A DNA stretch of 36,315 bases from Candidatus Methanophagales archaeon (GCA_017883965.1 JAFNKG010000020.1:1-36315); one strand, 5' to 3'. Shown: positions 25,507 to 33,801, counted from the first letter of the stretch. Program-made: numbers and translations. Notes: generated from the letters alone by a model not told the origin.

Positions 25507-25546
25507 TCCAAATATCGGCTCATCAAGCTTTCAAGCTCTTTTGTTT

Positions 25547-26770
25547 TTACATCCCCTTCAACATCTCCCTCACCACATCCACATCCGCATCCACCTCTTT
25601 TGGCGGTTCGCATATCCTTATCACGCGTTCTGGGTCTTTCAATAGATGCCCGGTGGTAATGCATACAATCCTCTCATCCCTTTCTATTTCGCCCATTGCG
25701 ACCAATTTCTTCAACCCGGCGATAGAAGCCGCACTTGCAGGCTCCACACCTATGCCCTCCAATCTTGCGAGCATAAGCTGCGCTTCCGTTATCTCATCGT
25801 CAGTCACCGATTCCGCAACGCCATCTGAGTCCCTGATAGCAGTTAAAGCCTTTGCCGCATTCACCGGATTCCCTATCCTTATCGCCGATGCAATCGTTTC
25901 TGGTTTATCCTCCGGTATCATCTCCGGTTTACCGTCTTTAAAAGCGTTTACTATTGGCTTCGCACCCTCTGCCTGAATGCCAGTCATCTTTGGAATAGAA
26001 TCAGCAATGCCCAATGTACTCAACTCCGAGAACCCTTTAAAAATCGCACTTATGTTCCCTGCATTCCCGACCGGTAGAACAACCCTGTCAGGAACTTCCC
26101 ATTCGAGTTTTTCCGTAACTTCGAACGCTATTGTCTTCTGACCTTCCAACCGGTAAGGATTCACGGAATTCAACAAGTAAAGGTTCTCTTCCTCGCATAA
26201 CACACGAACAACGCGTAAAGCATCGTCAAAATTACCTCTTAGCGAGAATACCTTTGCACCGTGCATCATCGCCTGTGCTACTTTCCCTAATGCTACTTTT
26301 CCCTTTGGCAGCAGAACGTAGCACGGAAAACCGGCTTTTGCCGCAAAAATCGCAAGCGATGCGGAAGTATTGCCCGTAGATGCACATGCTACGCCTTTCA
26401 CACCCAATTCCACCGCCTTCGTTACTCCTACGGTCATCCCCCGGTCTTTAAACGATCCTGATGGGTTCAGTCCTTCGTGTTTCACCCACAAATCATCAAT
26501 GCCGATGGATTCAGCGAGTCTATCGCATCTGTACAAAGGTGTATTCCCTTCGTTTATCGTTACAGGTTTTGTTTCTTGTTCATCGAAAGGCAATAAAACA
26601 CGATATTTCCACACGCCTTCTCCTTTCGCTTTAACCACCCGCTCCGTATCTATTGCCGAATAATCGTATTTTATATCCAGCAAGCCATCGCACTTTCTGC
26701 ACGTATATACTACGTCTTCCTTAGAGTAGCGTGCCCCGCATCTTATGCATTCTACTTCGTATTCTCGCAT
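25547..26770 (-). CDS. thrC: Threonine synthase
   Basis: The product is a 407-residue PLP enzyme. Its N-terminus has a zinc ribbon (Cys8, Cys11, Cys24, Cys27). Lys108 in NPSGSFKDRGMT carries PLP, and LPVGNAGNISAIFKG holds the phosphate-binding loop. It converts O-phosphohomoserine to threonine. The frame is open for another 35 codons upstream, but these encode a hydrophobic stretch unlike the family. The start at 26768-26770 begins with the zinc-ribbon region (MREYEVECIRCG) and has GGAG 7 bases before it. It is divergent from the Fe-S protein gene, so the AT-rich region 26771-26890 carries both promoters. Its 3' end is duplicated at 25008-25172. Confidence 0.94.
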   Translation of the reverse strand: MREYEVECIRCGARYSKEDVVYTCRKCDGLLDIKYDYSAIDTERVVKAKGEGVWKYRVLLPFDEQETKPVTINEGNTPLYRCDRLAESIGIDDLWVKHEGLNPSGSFKDRGMTVGVTKAVELGVKGVACASTGNTSASLAIFAAKAGFPCYVLLPKGKVALGKVAQAMMHGAKVFSLRGNFDDALRVVRVLCEEENLYLLNSVNPYRLEGQKTIAFEVTEKLEWEVPDRVVLPVGNAGNISAIFKGFSELSTLGIADSIPKMTGIQAEGAKPIVNAFKDGKPEMIPEDKPETIASAIRIGNPVNAAKALTAIRDSDGVAESVTDDEITEAQLMLARLEGIGVEPASAASIAGLKKLVAMGEIERDERIVCITTGHLLKDPERVIRICEPPKEVDADVDVVREMLKGM

Positions 26771-26890
26771 GGCAAAACTCCCTATCAGTGGTATTAATGG
26801 AGATGTAATAAGAATATAAAGGAAGGTTTTAAATAAAAATCGAAAAAGGGTTGTAGAGAAAAGTGGGGACGTCATAGTTAAGGAGGAATA

Positions 26891-28036
26891 ATGGATATGA
26901 AACTGGAAAGAGAAGAGATTTTAAGTGCAATATATCATTGTGTGAAATGCAAATTATGCAGTATTTCGAGTTTTCATCCAACCGAGGAATGGTTACCGTT
27001 ATGCCCAAGCGGGCGATTTTATGGCTATCAGGCATTCTATGCACCCGGTAGATTGGAGATTTTTAGAGAAATATTGGAAGGTGAGCTATCAGAGCCTACG
27101 GACGGATTATTGAATGCGGTCTATGCATGCACGCTATGCGGGGCGTGTTATGAGAAATGCAAGCAGATAACAAGTGTGGAAATACGGTTGCCGGAACTGT
27201 TTGAGGAGCTGAGGGAGGAACTGGTAAAGAAAGGGTGGTTTCTTGACGCTCATAAAAACATTGCGGAAAAGATAAAAGAAACGAGAAATGCGTATGGCGA
27301 GAAAGATATGTATAAATACGAATACGAAGCGAACTCGCTCCACGGGGCGGATGTTCTCTATTTTATCGGCTGCACTGCTCGCTACCGCGTGCCGGAGATT
27401 GCCGATTCTATGTTACAAATCTTTGATAAGTTAAGGATAAAATATCAGGTAATGGAAGACGAATGGTGCTGTGGCTCGGTTTTACTCAGAACAGGACAGG
27501 TAGAAGATGCGAAGGAGCTTATGGCACACAACATAAAAGAGATAAAAGGGAGTGGTGCGAAGACCGTTGTTTTCACATGCCCCGGATGTTTAAAGACGTT
27601 CGAGAAGGATTATCCCGATATGGATGTCGAACTGGTGCATTCCACGCAGTTCTTAACACGATTGGAAAATATAAAGGTGAAGAGGTTGGATATGGAAGTA
27701 GCTTATCACGACCCCTGCCATCTGGGTAGGGATTTGGGTATATACGAAGAGCCGAGGGCGGTTTTAAAAGAAGTGGCGGATGTGAAGGAAATGAAAAGGG
27801 AAAGGGAGCAAGCGTGGTGCTGTGGCTCCGGCGGTGGTGTGAAGTCGGCTTATGGCGAGTTTGCGTTGTGGAGTGCCGGCGAACGAATAAAAGAAGCGAA
27901 GGAAGCGGGTGTTGAAGCGCTTGTGAGTGCATGCCCGTTCTGTAAAAGGAACTTGAAGGAAGCGGTGGAAAAAGAAGAAATGAAAGTTTTTGATGTTGTG
28001 GAACTTGTGAACAGGAGTCTGGCTCAGAACAAATAA
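26891..28036 (+). CDS. Fe-S oxidoreductase with two CCG domains (GlcF/LutA/HdrD-like)
   Basis: The 381-residue protein opens with two cysteine clusters for 4Fe-4S centres: Cys17, Cys20, Cys23 with Cys38, and Cys80, Cys83, Cys86, Cys90. Two cysteine-rich CCG domains follow (EWCCGSVLLRTG and AWCCGSGGGVKSAY, each with an upstream CPGC or DPCH segment). This is the architecture of GlpC/GlcF and HdrD, which pass electrons from a flavoprotein to a quinone-like carrier or a disulfide. The flavoprotein at 28610 is probably its partner, although a DUF4258/DUF2283 pair lies between them. The electron acceptor in this organism is not evident. The first cluster's wide third gap is unusual. Confidence 0.88.
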   Translation: MDMKLEREEILSAIYHCVKCKLCSISSFHPTEEWLPLCPSGRFYGYQAFYAPGRLEIFREILEGELSEPTDGLLNAVYACTLCGACYEKCKQITSVEIRLPELFEELREELVKKGWFLDAHKNIAEKIKETRNAYGEKDMYKYEYEANSLHGADVLYFIGCTARYRVPEIADSMLQIFDKLRIKYQVMEDEWCCGSVLLRTGQVEDAKELMAHNIKEIKGSGAKTVVFTCPGCLKTFEKDYPDMDVELVHSTQFLTRLENIKVKRLDMEVAYHDPCHLGRDLGIYEEPRAVLKEVADVKEMKREREQAWCCGSGGGVKSAYGEFALWSAGERIKEAKEAGVEALVSACPFCKRNLKEAVEKEEMKVFDVVELVNRSLAQNK

Positions 28037-28085
28037 ATCCCTGATATGCTACACTTATTATTCATTTATTGCAATAGGTAAAGCT

Positions 28086-28337
28086 ATGAATAGATTGGAG
28101 ATAATATTGACAAACCATGCAAGATTTAAGTTGTGGGTATTAGAGCAGCATGGGTTTAGATTCACCGAAGACCAGATAAAGGAGGCTATCAAACATCCAG
28201 ATTTTACTAAAGACGCAAGATTTAATAGATTTTCGGCGCATAAAAACTTGAATGACCTTACACTAAGGATTATATATGAGGAAAGAGATAATATTATTAT
28301 GGTAATGGTCGTAAGGAGGGGAAGATATGAAAATTAG
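28086..28337 (+). CDS. DUF4258-like small protein, possible toxin
   Basis: The 83-residue product has LTNHARFKLWVLEQHGF, EDQIKEAIKHPDF, and ends LRIIYEERDNIIMVMVVRRGRYE. This is the compact alpha-beta pattern of DUF4258 and BrnT/RelE-like proteins, with His11, Arg13 and the C-terminal Arg pair at likely functional positions. It overlaps the DUF2283 gene by 11 bases. Such pairs behave like toxin-antitoxin modules, and I infer that role here. The fold call is from pattern only. Confidence 0.7.
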   Translation: MNRLEIILTNHARFKLWVLEQHGFRFTEDQIKEAIKHPDFTKDARFNRFSAHKNLNDLTLRIIYEERDNIIMVMVVRRGRYEN

Positions 28338-28512
28338 ATATGATAAGGATGTAGATGCAATGATGATAATCCTATCAGATAAGAAGTTAGCTTATGAAAG
28401 CGAAGTGGAAAACATCGTAATTGGGTTTTCTAAGGATAACGAACCAATATGGTTAGAGATATTAGATGTCACCAGAGATTTCCTGCCTAAATTAAACAAA
28501 ATCACAAAATAA
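28327..28512 (+). CDS. DUF2283 family protein, possible antitoxin
   Basis: The 61-residue product begins MKIRYDKDVDAMMIILSDKK and continues with ENIVIGFSKDNEPIWLEILDVTR. This is a complete DUF2283 domain, which has the form Y(D/E)...D.L.I.....  ...D..G.....EI..A. It overlaps the DUF4258-like gene, with GGAGGGGA as ribosome site inside that gene. Together they form a two-gene cassette placed between the Fe-S protein and its flavoprotein. The TAA-proximal bases AAATAAATCC at 28507-28516 repeat those at the end of the Fe-S gene (28031-28040). Confidence 0.8.
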   Translation: MKIRYDKDVDAMMIILSDKKLAYESEVENIVIGFSKDNEPIWLEILDVTRDFLPKLNKITK

Positions 28513-28609
28513 ATCCTCATCCACGAATCTTTCATTCATTCAACGAAGATATGCTTCATCCAGTATAAAATAGACATAAGATAATAAAAGTGTTTTGCTA
28601 TCTCGGAAA

Positions 28610-30013
28610 ATGTTAATAAAGTCTGTGCAAGCGATAGTAGGGGAAGAGAATGCGACTGACGACAGGGCAATCTGCGCTTCTTATTCGAGAGACCAGCACT
28701 GGCACTTTGTTCCTCCAAGGAATCCGGCTTATGTCGTGCGACCTGCGAACAAAGAAGAAGTGAGGAAGGTTTTAATGCTTGCAAACGAGGAGAAAATACC
28801 GGTGATACCTTACAGCACGGGCATAAATGTAAGGGGATTGACAATTCCGGTCTATGAAGGCAGTATTCTGTTAGACCTGTCGAGGATGAACCGCATCGTG
28901 GAAATAAATCCTGCGATGAAGACTGCGACCGTGGAACCTGGCGTGACTTTCGGGATGCTCCTTGAGAAGACGAAAGAATACAAATTGAGACCTGCATTCC
29001 CTGATGCGCCGCTTACAGTAAGCGTATTGGTAAATTATTACTTGCGGGGGATATATCAAACTGCGGCGGCGGATGGTCATGACCACACATTGTCGTTTGA
29101 GATGGTACTTCCCAACGGAGAGCTAATAAAAACAGGCTCACGGTCTCTTTCCGAGATGCCCTATTTCAGATATGGTGTGGGTCCTGACTTCACCGGTGTT
29201 TTCTGCGCTCATCCCGGCACGTGCGGTGTGGTGACCGAATTGACAGCAAAGCTTTACAGGTTGTACGATAACAGAAAAGTTTACTTCATTGGATTTGACG
29301 ACGTGAGCAGACCAACGAAATTCATTTACAATTTGATGCATGACGAATTAGCTGCAAGTATCCGGTTAGTGGACAATCAGAGCTGGTTGAAAGGTATCTG
29401 CGGCACTTTTGATTATTCTTATGCGGAACTTCCAAAGTTCGTGTTATGTGTATTGGTGGAAGGAGTGGATGGAATATTTGAGGCGAAGGATAAGTTAGTG
29501 GTCGAATACATGAAAGATGCGGGAGGCGAAGTATTAGATTTCCCGGAAGAGTTCAAAAGGACCTTCGAGGAAGAGAGTTTAGGAGGTGCGGAGAAGAGCT
29601 GCATGGTATTTGGCTTAAGAGGTAATTACCATTGCATAGGGCTCTACGGACCTTTGACGCTGGCTGCGAAATATTATGAGCTGCATGAAGCGACTGCATT
29701 GGAGGTTGGGATACCAGAGGACCATGTTCATTTCTATCTCGACCCGATTTATAGTTTCCACGGTCAGCTTTGTTACGTTGAGCTTGATATATTTTACGAT
29801 GGCAGCGATTTGGAATTCGGTGAGAAGCTGCGGAATTATAATGAGATACAATTCCAGAGGTTGCTTGACATAGGTATCTATGGCTGGTTCAGACCTTATG
29901 CGGGGATAATACAACCGACAGTGGAGAGAATAGGGTATCTTGGAGAGGTCTGGAAGAAGTTCCTCAAGGTTTTGGACCCGAATGAGATAATGAACAGGGG
30001 AAAACTATTCTAA
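28610..30013 (+). CDS. FAD-linked oxidoreductase (GlcD/vanillyl-alcohol-oxidase family)
   Basis: This 467-residue protein has a PCMH-type FAD-binding domain in the first 220 residues: PAYVVRPANKEEVRKVLMLANEEKIPVIPYSTGINVRG, then EINPAMKTATVEPGVTFGMLLE. A C-terminal substrate domain ends in FLKVLDPNEIMNRGKLF, as in D-lactate and glycolate dehydrogenases. The usual GG...N.G turn between the two FAD segments is changed (LVNYYLRGIYQTAAADGHD), so substrate and cofactor attachment may differ. The ATG at 28610 is preferred over a TTG five codons upstream. It very likely works with the Fe-S protein at 26891. A TATA-like CAGTATAAAATAG lies at 28561-28573, so it can be expressed separately. Confidence 0.88.
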   Translation: MLIKSVQAIVGEENATDDRAICASYSRDQHWHFVPPRNPAYVVRPANKEEVRKVLMLANEEKIPVIPYSTGINVRGLTIPVYEGSILLDLSRMNRIVEINPAMKTATVEPGVTFGMLLEKTKEYKLRPAFPDAPLTVSVLVNYYLRGIYQTAAADGHDHTLSFEMVLPNGELIKTGSRSLSEMPYFRYGVGPDFTGVFCAHPGTCGVVTELTAKLYRLYDNRKVYFIGFDDVSRPTKFIYNLMHDELAASIRLVDNQSWLKGICGTFDYSYAELPKFVLCVLVEGVDGIFEAKDKLVVEYMKDAGGEVLDFPEEFKRTFEEESLGGAEKSCMVFGLRGNYHCIGLYGPLTLAAKYYELHEATALEVGIPEDHVHFYLDPIYSFHGQLCYVELDIFYDGSDLEFGEKLRNYNEIQFQRLLDIGIYGWFRPYAGIIQPTVERIGYLGEVWKKFLKVLDPNEIMNRGKLF

Positions 30014-30040
30014 CAAACTTTCTTTGAAAAAGAAAGTTTG
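30014..30040. terminator. Perfect hairpin after the flavoprotein gene
   Basis: CAAACTTTCTTT at 30014-30025 pairs exactly with AAAGAAAGTTTG at 30029-30040 across a GAA loop, directly after the stop codon. A less perfect hairpin (ACGCTTTTCTTTT with AAAGAAAAGGGTT) follows at about 30077-30108. They may end transcription or protect the 3' end. Confidence 0.55.
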
Positions 30041-30129
30041 ATCAAAGAAACATTTAGAAGGGTTTTTCTTTTCCGTAAACGCTTTTCTTTTTAATAAAGA
30101 AAAGGGTTTAGTAGATGTGAGAATCATTT

Positions 30130-30591
30130 ATGCACGAGCAGAGGATAAGGAAAGCAGAAGATGCGGATTTGCAAGAGATTATACGAGTATGGAAGAGTAA
30201 CATAAAAACGATAAATACAGCTTCGGATATCGCTGATTTGTTCCATTCTTTCAAGAAATATTTCTTTGTAGCAGTCGCTACGTCGGCAGACACAAGCTTT
30301 GAGGATAGGGTCATTGGTTTTGTCGGTGGCGCTATAAGAGGCGGGCATGGGCATATATCCGGGATTGCTGTGGATAAGGAATATAGAATGAAAGGAATTG
30401 GAAAGGATTTGTTGAAAGTGGCAGAGCACGAATTTATCGCTAAGGGGTTCGATAAAGTCACGCTGGAGGTCAGGAAAAGTAACAGGGGTGCAATAGGATT
30501 TTATGAAAAACATGGCTACAAATTTTTATATATCGTAAAAGGCTATTATGCGGATGGTGAGAATGCAATAGTGTATGAGAAGAAGATTTAA
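30130..30591 (+). CDS. GNAT-family N-acetyltransferase (RimI-like)
   Basis: The 153-residue product carries the GNAT fold. It begins RIRKAEDADLQEIIRVW, and has FVGGAIRGGHGHISGIAVDKEYRMKGIGKDLL with the acetyl-CoA loop (R/Q)xxGxG, here YRMKGIGKDLL. It ends VTLEVRKSNRGAIGFYEKHGYKF as in RimI and related protein or small-molecule acetyltransferases. The target cannot be read from sequence. It stands alone between hairpin-rich intergenic stretches. Confidence 0.88.
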   Translation: MHEQRIRKAEDADLQEIIRVWKSNIKTINTASDIADLFHSFKKYFFVAVATSADTSFEDRVIGFVGGAIRGGHGHISGIAVDKEYRMKGIGKDLLKVAEHEFIAKGFDKVTLEVRKSNRGAIGFYEKHGYKFLYIVKGYYADGENAIVYEKKI

Positions 30592-30599
30592 TTCTTGCT

Positions 30600-30780
30600 A
30601 TTTGTACAACTGATGTAAAAAACCACGAGAGGTCACAAGAAACCTTTTCTTAGAAAGAAAAGCTTTACCAAAAGAAGATATTTGTTTTTCTTTTAGCACT
30701 GTGGGGCTCTGCCCCACGACCCAGCAAGCCCTGTAAGGGCTTAGTTTTCTTTTTGTAAAAGAAAAAGTGTTGTGTAATCT
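30600..30780. repeat. Hairpin-rich intergenic repeat element
   Basis: The stretch has a GC-rich core with two palindromes, GTGGGGCTCTGCCCCAC at about 30701-30717 and AAGCCCTGTAAGGGCTT at about 30725-30741. AT-rich arms of CTTTTCTTT / AAAGAAAAG type flank it, like those at 30040-30110. The form is that of a small non-coding repeat element or a pair of terminators between the convergent GNAT and ferredoxin genes. No ORF here is supported. Confidence 0.5.
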
Positions 30781-30785
30781 TGTGG

Positions 30786-30965
30786 TTACAACTTCTGTTC
30801 CAACTCCAGCGCACCCACTGGGCAGATGTTCACACAAGCTTTACAGCTATCGCATTCGTCATCCTTTATCTCTATCCACATCCCTATCAAATTCATTGCC
30901 TCCGTGGGACATACCGTAACGCATGCACCACAATATCCACATCGGTATCTATCTATTTTCATCAT
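30786..30965 (-). CDS. 2[4Fe-4S] ferredoxin
   Basis: A 59-residue protein begins MMKIDRYRCGYCGACVTVCP and contains a second cluster DECDSCKACVNICPVGALEL. The Cys sets are 9/12/15/19 and 38/41/44/48, each CxxCxxCxxxCP, so two 4Fe-4S clusters bind. The start follows GGAGGAAACATAAAG, formed by the end of the AMMECR1 gene, whose stop is 2 bases before the ATG. It falls under the usual length cut-off. It is probably co-transcribed with the AMMECR1 gene and would carry electrons for a cytosolic redox enzyme. Confidence 0.9.
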   Translation of the reverse strand: MMKIDRYRCGYCGACVTVCPTEAMNLIGMWIEIKDDECDSCKACVNICPVGALELEQKL

Positions 30966-30967
30966 CT

Positions 30968-31552
30968 TTATGTTTCCTCCTCAAATATCTGTCCCTCAAA
31001 TGTGCTGACCTCAGTGTCTTCCTCCAGCCATGCGTCCTGTGGCAAGCCCGCTTTCCAGCATGTCTGGCATAGAAACTCCTCCGACGACCAATTATACTCG
31101 GTAGCCACCTGAGGGAGCAAAAGCCCTTGATATATTCCCCTCTTTACGATTAATCCATGCCTGCCTACTTCTATTTTCTCTGGCAAGTCTTTTGGCTTCT
31201 CTTTTAACACCTGAGGCATTGTGAGTACCGTGAGCTCAATGGTTACCTCCTTAAACTCCTCCGTCGTTACAGGTGGAAACCGTGGGTCGCTAACTGCCGC
31301 GGATATCGCCGCATCTATAATTGCATCTTTCAGCTTGAATACAGGATATGGATAGCCAATACAGCCTCTTAGATTTTCGTGTTTATTCAACGTGACAAAA
31401 ACACCCCTTTTTTCTTCAAAGAGCGCAGGCAGGTCATCAGGCGCTTTTAACTTCGTGTTCTCTCTTAAGTATTTCTCTATTGCAGCTCTTGCAAGCTTCA
31501 ATCCCTCTTTTCCTTCTTCCTCCGTTAGCATTGACATAGCATGCTTTTTCAT
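30968..31552 (-). CDS. AMMECR1-domain protein
   Basis: This protein has 194 residues from the ATG at 31552; a TTG at 31564 and ATGs at 31537 and 31531 are alternatives. It carries the AMMECR1 signature LRGCIGYPYP, followed by DAAISAAVSDPRFPPVTTEEF and ELTVLTMPQ, and ends RHGLIVKRGIYQGLLLPQVA...FLCQTCWKAGLP. Archaeal members are often fused or linked to radical-SAM and MEMO-type genes; their molecular role is unknown. An AT-rich TATA-like stretch lies at about 31565-31577. The downstream ferredoxin suggests a redox-related function, which is inference. Confidence 0.9.
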   Translation of the reverse strand: MKKHAMSMLTEEEGKEGLKLARAAIEKYLRENTKLKAPDDLPALFEEKRGVFVTLNKHENLRGCIGYPYPVFKLKDAIIDAAISAAVSDPRFPPVTTEEFKEVTIELTVLTMPQVLKEKPKDLPEKIEVGRHGLIVKRGIYQGLLLPQVATEYNWSSEEFLCQTCWKAGLPQDAWLEEDTEVSTFEGQIFEEET

Positions 31553-31594
31553 TGTCGTTTTCAATTTAAATAGTTTATGAATTTGGTAAAATCA

Positions 31595-31677
31595 TGCGGG
31601 GGGCAGGATTCGAACCCGCGAACCCCTACGGGAGCAGATCTTGAGTCTGCCACCTTTGTCCACTCGGTAACCCCCGC
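31595..31677 (-). tRNA. tRNA-Leu (CAA)
   Basis: The minus strand folds as a class II tRNA. The acceptor stem is GCGGGGG paired with CCCCCGC, with discriminator A at 31595. The anticodon stem is GCAGA/TCTGC around the loop CTCAAGA, so the anticodon is CAA. There is a long variable arm TCCCGTAGGGG, and the T arm has GGTTCGAATCC. The long variable arm, A73 and the anticodon all agree with leucine (UUG codon). CCA is not encoded and there is no intron. An AT-rich TATA-like box is near 31690-31700. Confidence 0.95.
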
Positions 31678-31726
31678 TTCGCTATGCGTTATATTATAGA
31701 TATTACCTACTTATTTTTAAGAAATT

Positions 31727-33661
31727 ATGAAAGAATCAATGAGCAGTGTGGACATAGCAGCTATCGTTATCGAACTACAAGAGCTATTAGGGGCAAGAGT
31801 CGTGAAAGCATATCAACCGGGTAAAGAAGAAATAAGGCTAAAACTTCATCATAAAGAAAAAGGCGGTGCTGATTTGATTATCGAAGCCGGGAGAAGAATT
31901 CACCTCACTAAATATAAGCGGGCATCACCGCGAATGCCTTCTAATTTCGCAATGTTCCTCAGAAAGCATCTCGGCGGTGGTAGGATATCACAAATACGGC
32001 AACTCGACTTCGACAGGATAGTAGAGATAACGATAGAAAGGTGGGATAAAAAACTCAGTTTGATAGCGGAGCTGCTTCCGCGGGGGAACATTGTGATTAT
32101 TGATGAAACTGAGATGATCACGCTGCCATTGAAGCGAAGGAGCTTTTCGTCACGGAAAATAAAAGTAGGTGAGACGTATGAGCGACCCCCTTCAAGAGTG
32201 AATCCATTGGAAATGAGCGAGTATGATTTAACGAATCTCTGCAAACAGGAGGGTAAAGACGTGGTCAGGGTTCTTGCATCAGAGTTGAGTTTAGGCGGAT
32301 TATATGCGGAAGAAGTGTGTGAAAAGGCGGGGATAGCCAAAAAAAAGAAGGTTAATGAACTCGCTGCAAGCGAAATAAAAGCCATTCATGCGGCAATACT
32401 CGCTATATTCGAGCCGATAATAACGAATGACAAATCCAGGTTGAGAGCGCACATCGTGACAGAAGGAAAAGAAAAAGTGGACGTTCTTCCTTTTGAGTTG
32501 AGCAGCTATGCGAACAAAGAAAAAGTGCCTTTCTCCTCTTTTAATGATGCGGCTGATGATTTTTTCATCACGCAAATAGCAGAAGACGTGGAAGAGAAAG
32601 CGAAGACCGAACACGAGAAGGAGGTCGGGAAGTATGAACGGATTTTGAAAGAGCAACTCGATGCGCTTCACAAATTCCAGCTAAAAGAGGCAGAAAGCAT
32701 AAAAAAGGGCAAGTTGATTTACGCACGATATACCGATATAGAGGAGAGATTGCTGGAGATGGATGAAAAAAAAAAAGTTGTCAGTTTGACGCTACCGGAC
32801 ACCGATGTTCAGCTTGATATTGATACTTCGGTTTCTCTACACAAGAATGCGGGTGCGTATTATGAGAAGGCGAAGGTGTTCAGGAAGAAAAGAGAAGGGG
32901 TGGAGCGTGCGATAGCTGCGACGACGGAGAAGATAAGAACGGAAAAGGAGAAAGAGGTTAGCGTTGAGGATACGTTGATGCCAAAGAGGAAAGAAGTCAG
33001 GAGAGCAAAAGAGGAGTGGTATGAGAAGTTTAGATGGTTCGAGACTTCAGATGGGTTTCTTGTGGTAGGCGGAAAAGACGCAACGACAAATGAAATAGTG
33101 GTGAAGAAGTATATGGACGCCAATGACCTTTTTTTCCATACGCAGGCGGAGGGTGCACCGGTGGTAATAGCGAAAACAAGCGGTAAGGACGTTTCCGCGG
33201 ATTGTCTGAGCGAAATAGCGCAATTCGCCGCTTCTTATTCTAATCTCTGGAAATACGGGTTCTATGAGGGCGAATGTTATTGCGTTACCGGCGAGCAGGT
33301 GAGTAAGACACCGCCGTCTGGTGAGTATATAAAGAAAGGAAGTTTTGTGGTAAGGGGAAGGAGGAAGTATTTCAAAGCGGCGTTAGGGTTGTGTATAGGT
33401 ATCGAAAAGGATAAAAGCAGGCTGGTTGCATGCCCTTCTTCAGAGTCGCAAAAGAAGAAACTGGATATTTTCGTCGAGCTCGAGCCCGGTGGCGATTTGG
33501 AAAAGAACGAGCTTTCAAAGGAAATTGTGAATTTCTTTGTTGATAGTGCGAAAGACGAAAAGAAAGGGGAAATTAAGCAAATAGTAACACAAGAGAAGGT
33601 ATTGAGCTTTCTGCCGCCTGGGAAGTCGAGGATAAAAGGGTTTTATCCACTTCGGAAATAG
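31727..33661 (+). CDS. rqcH: Archaeal Rqc2/NEMF (RqcH) ribosome quality control protein
   Basis: The 644-residue protein has the NFACT-N domain at its start (MSSVDIAAIVIELQELLGAR, then HLTKYKRASPRMPSNFAMFLRKHLGGGRI). A long central coiled coil follows (about 290-430). The NFACT-R (DUF814) domain has WYEKFRWFETSDGFLVVGGKDATTNE and later DLFFHTQAEGAPVV. The family binds split 60S/50S ribosomes with a stuck peptidyl-tRNA and, in bacteria and archaea, adds alanine tails. All domains are present. The ATG at 31727 lies just behind AT-rich promoter sequence, so the mRNA may be nearly leaderless; an ATG four codons on is an alternative. Confidence 0.92.
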   Translation: MKESMSSVDIAAIVIELQELLGARVVKAYQPGKEEIRLKLHHKEKGGADLIIEAGRRIHLTKYKRASPRMPSNFAMFLRKHLGGGRISQIRQLDFDRIVEITIERWDKKLSLIAELLPRGNIVIIDETEMITLPLKRRSFSSRKIKVGETYERPPSRVNPLEMSEYDLTNLCKQEGKDVVRVLASELSLGGLYAEEVCEKAGIAKKKKVNELAASEIKAIHAAILAIFEPIITNDKSRLRAHIVTEGKEKVDVLPFELSSYANKEKVPFSSFNDAADDFFITQIAEDVEEKAKTEHEKEVGKYERILKEQLDALHKFQLKEAESIKKGKLIYARYTDIEERLLEMDEKKKVVSLTLPDTDVQLDIDTSVSLHKNAGAYYEKAKVFRKKREGVERAIAATTEKIRTEKEKEVSVEDTLMPKRKEVRRAKEEWYEKFRWFETSDGFLVVGGKDATTNEIVVKKYMDANDLFFHTQAEGAPVVIAKTSGKDVSADCLSEIAQFAASYSNLWKYGFYEGECYCVTGEQVSKTPPSGEYIKKGSFVVRGRRKYFKAALGLCIGIEKDKSRLVACPSSESQKKKLDIFVELEPGGDLEKNELSKEIVNFFVDSAKDEKKGEIKQIVTQEKVLSFLPPGKSRIKGFYPLRK

Positions 33662-33801
33662 AATTTACTTAAAGAAGCGCATAGATTAAGCCTGGACGAG
33701 CTGGAATATGAGCTTTGCAGGGTTTGAAAGAAAGGGTTGGCGTCCTATCGCGACCACGTGAACTGTCGGTGCCGATGTCGTAGGTTGTGTAAATGATCCT
33801 G

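Noticed and set aside
25503-25546. Minus-strand peptide remnant between vapC stub and thrC
   Set aside because: About 15 codons without a start or a recognisable motif; too short to support.
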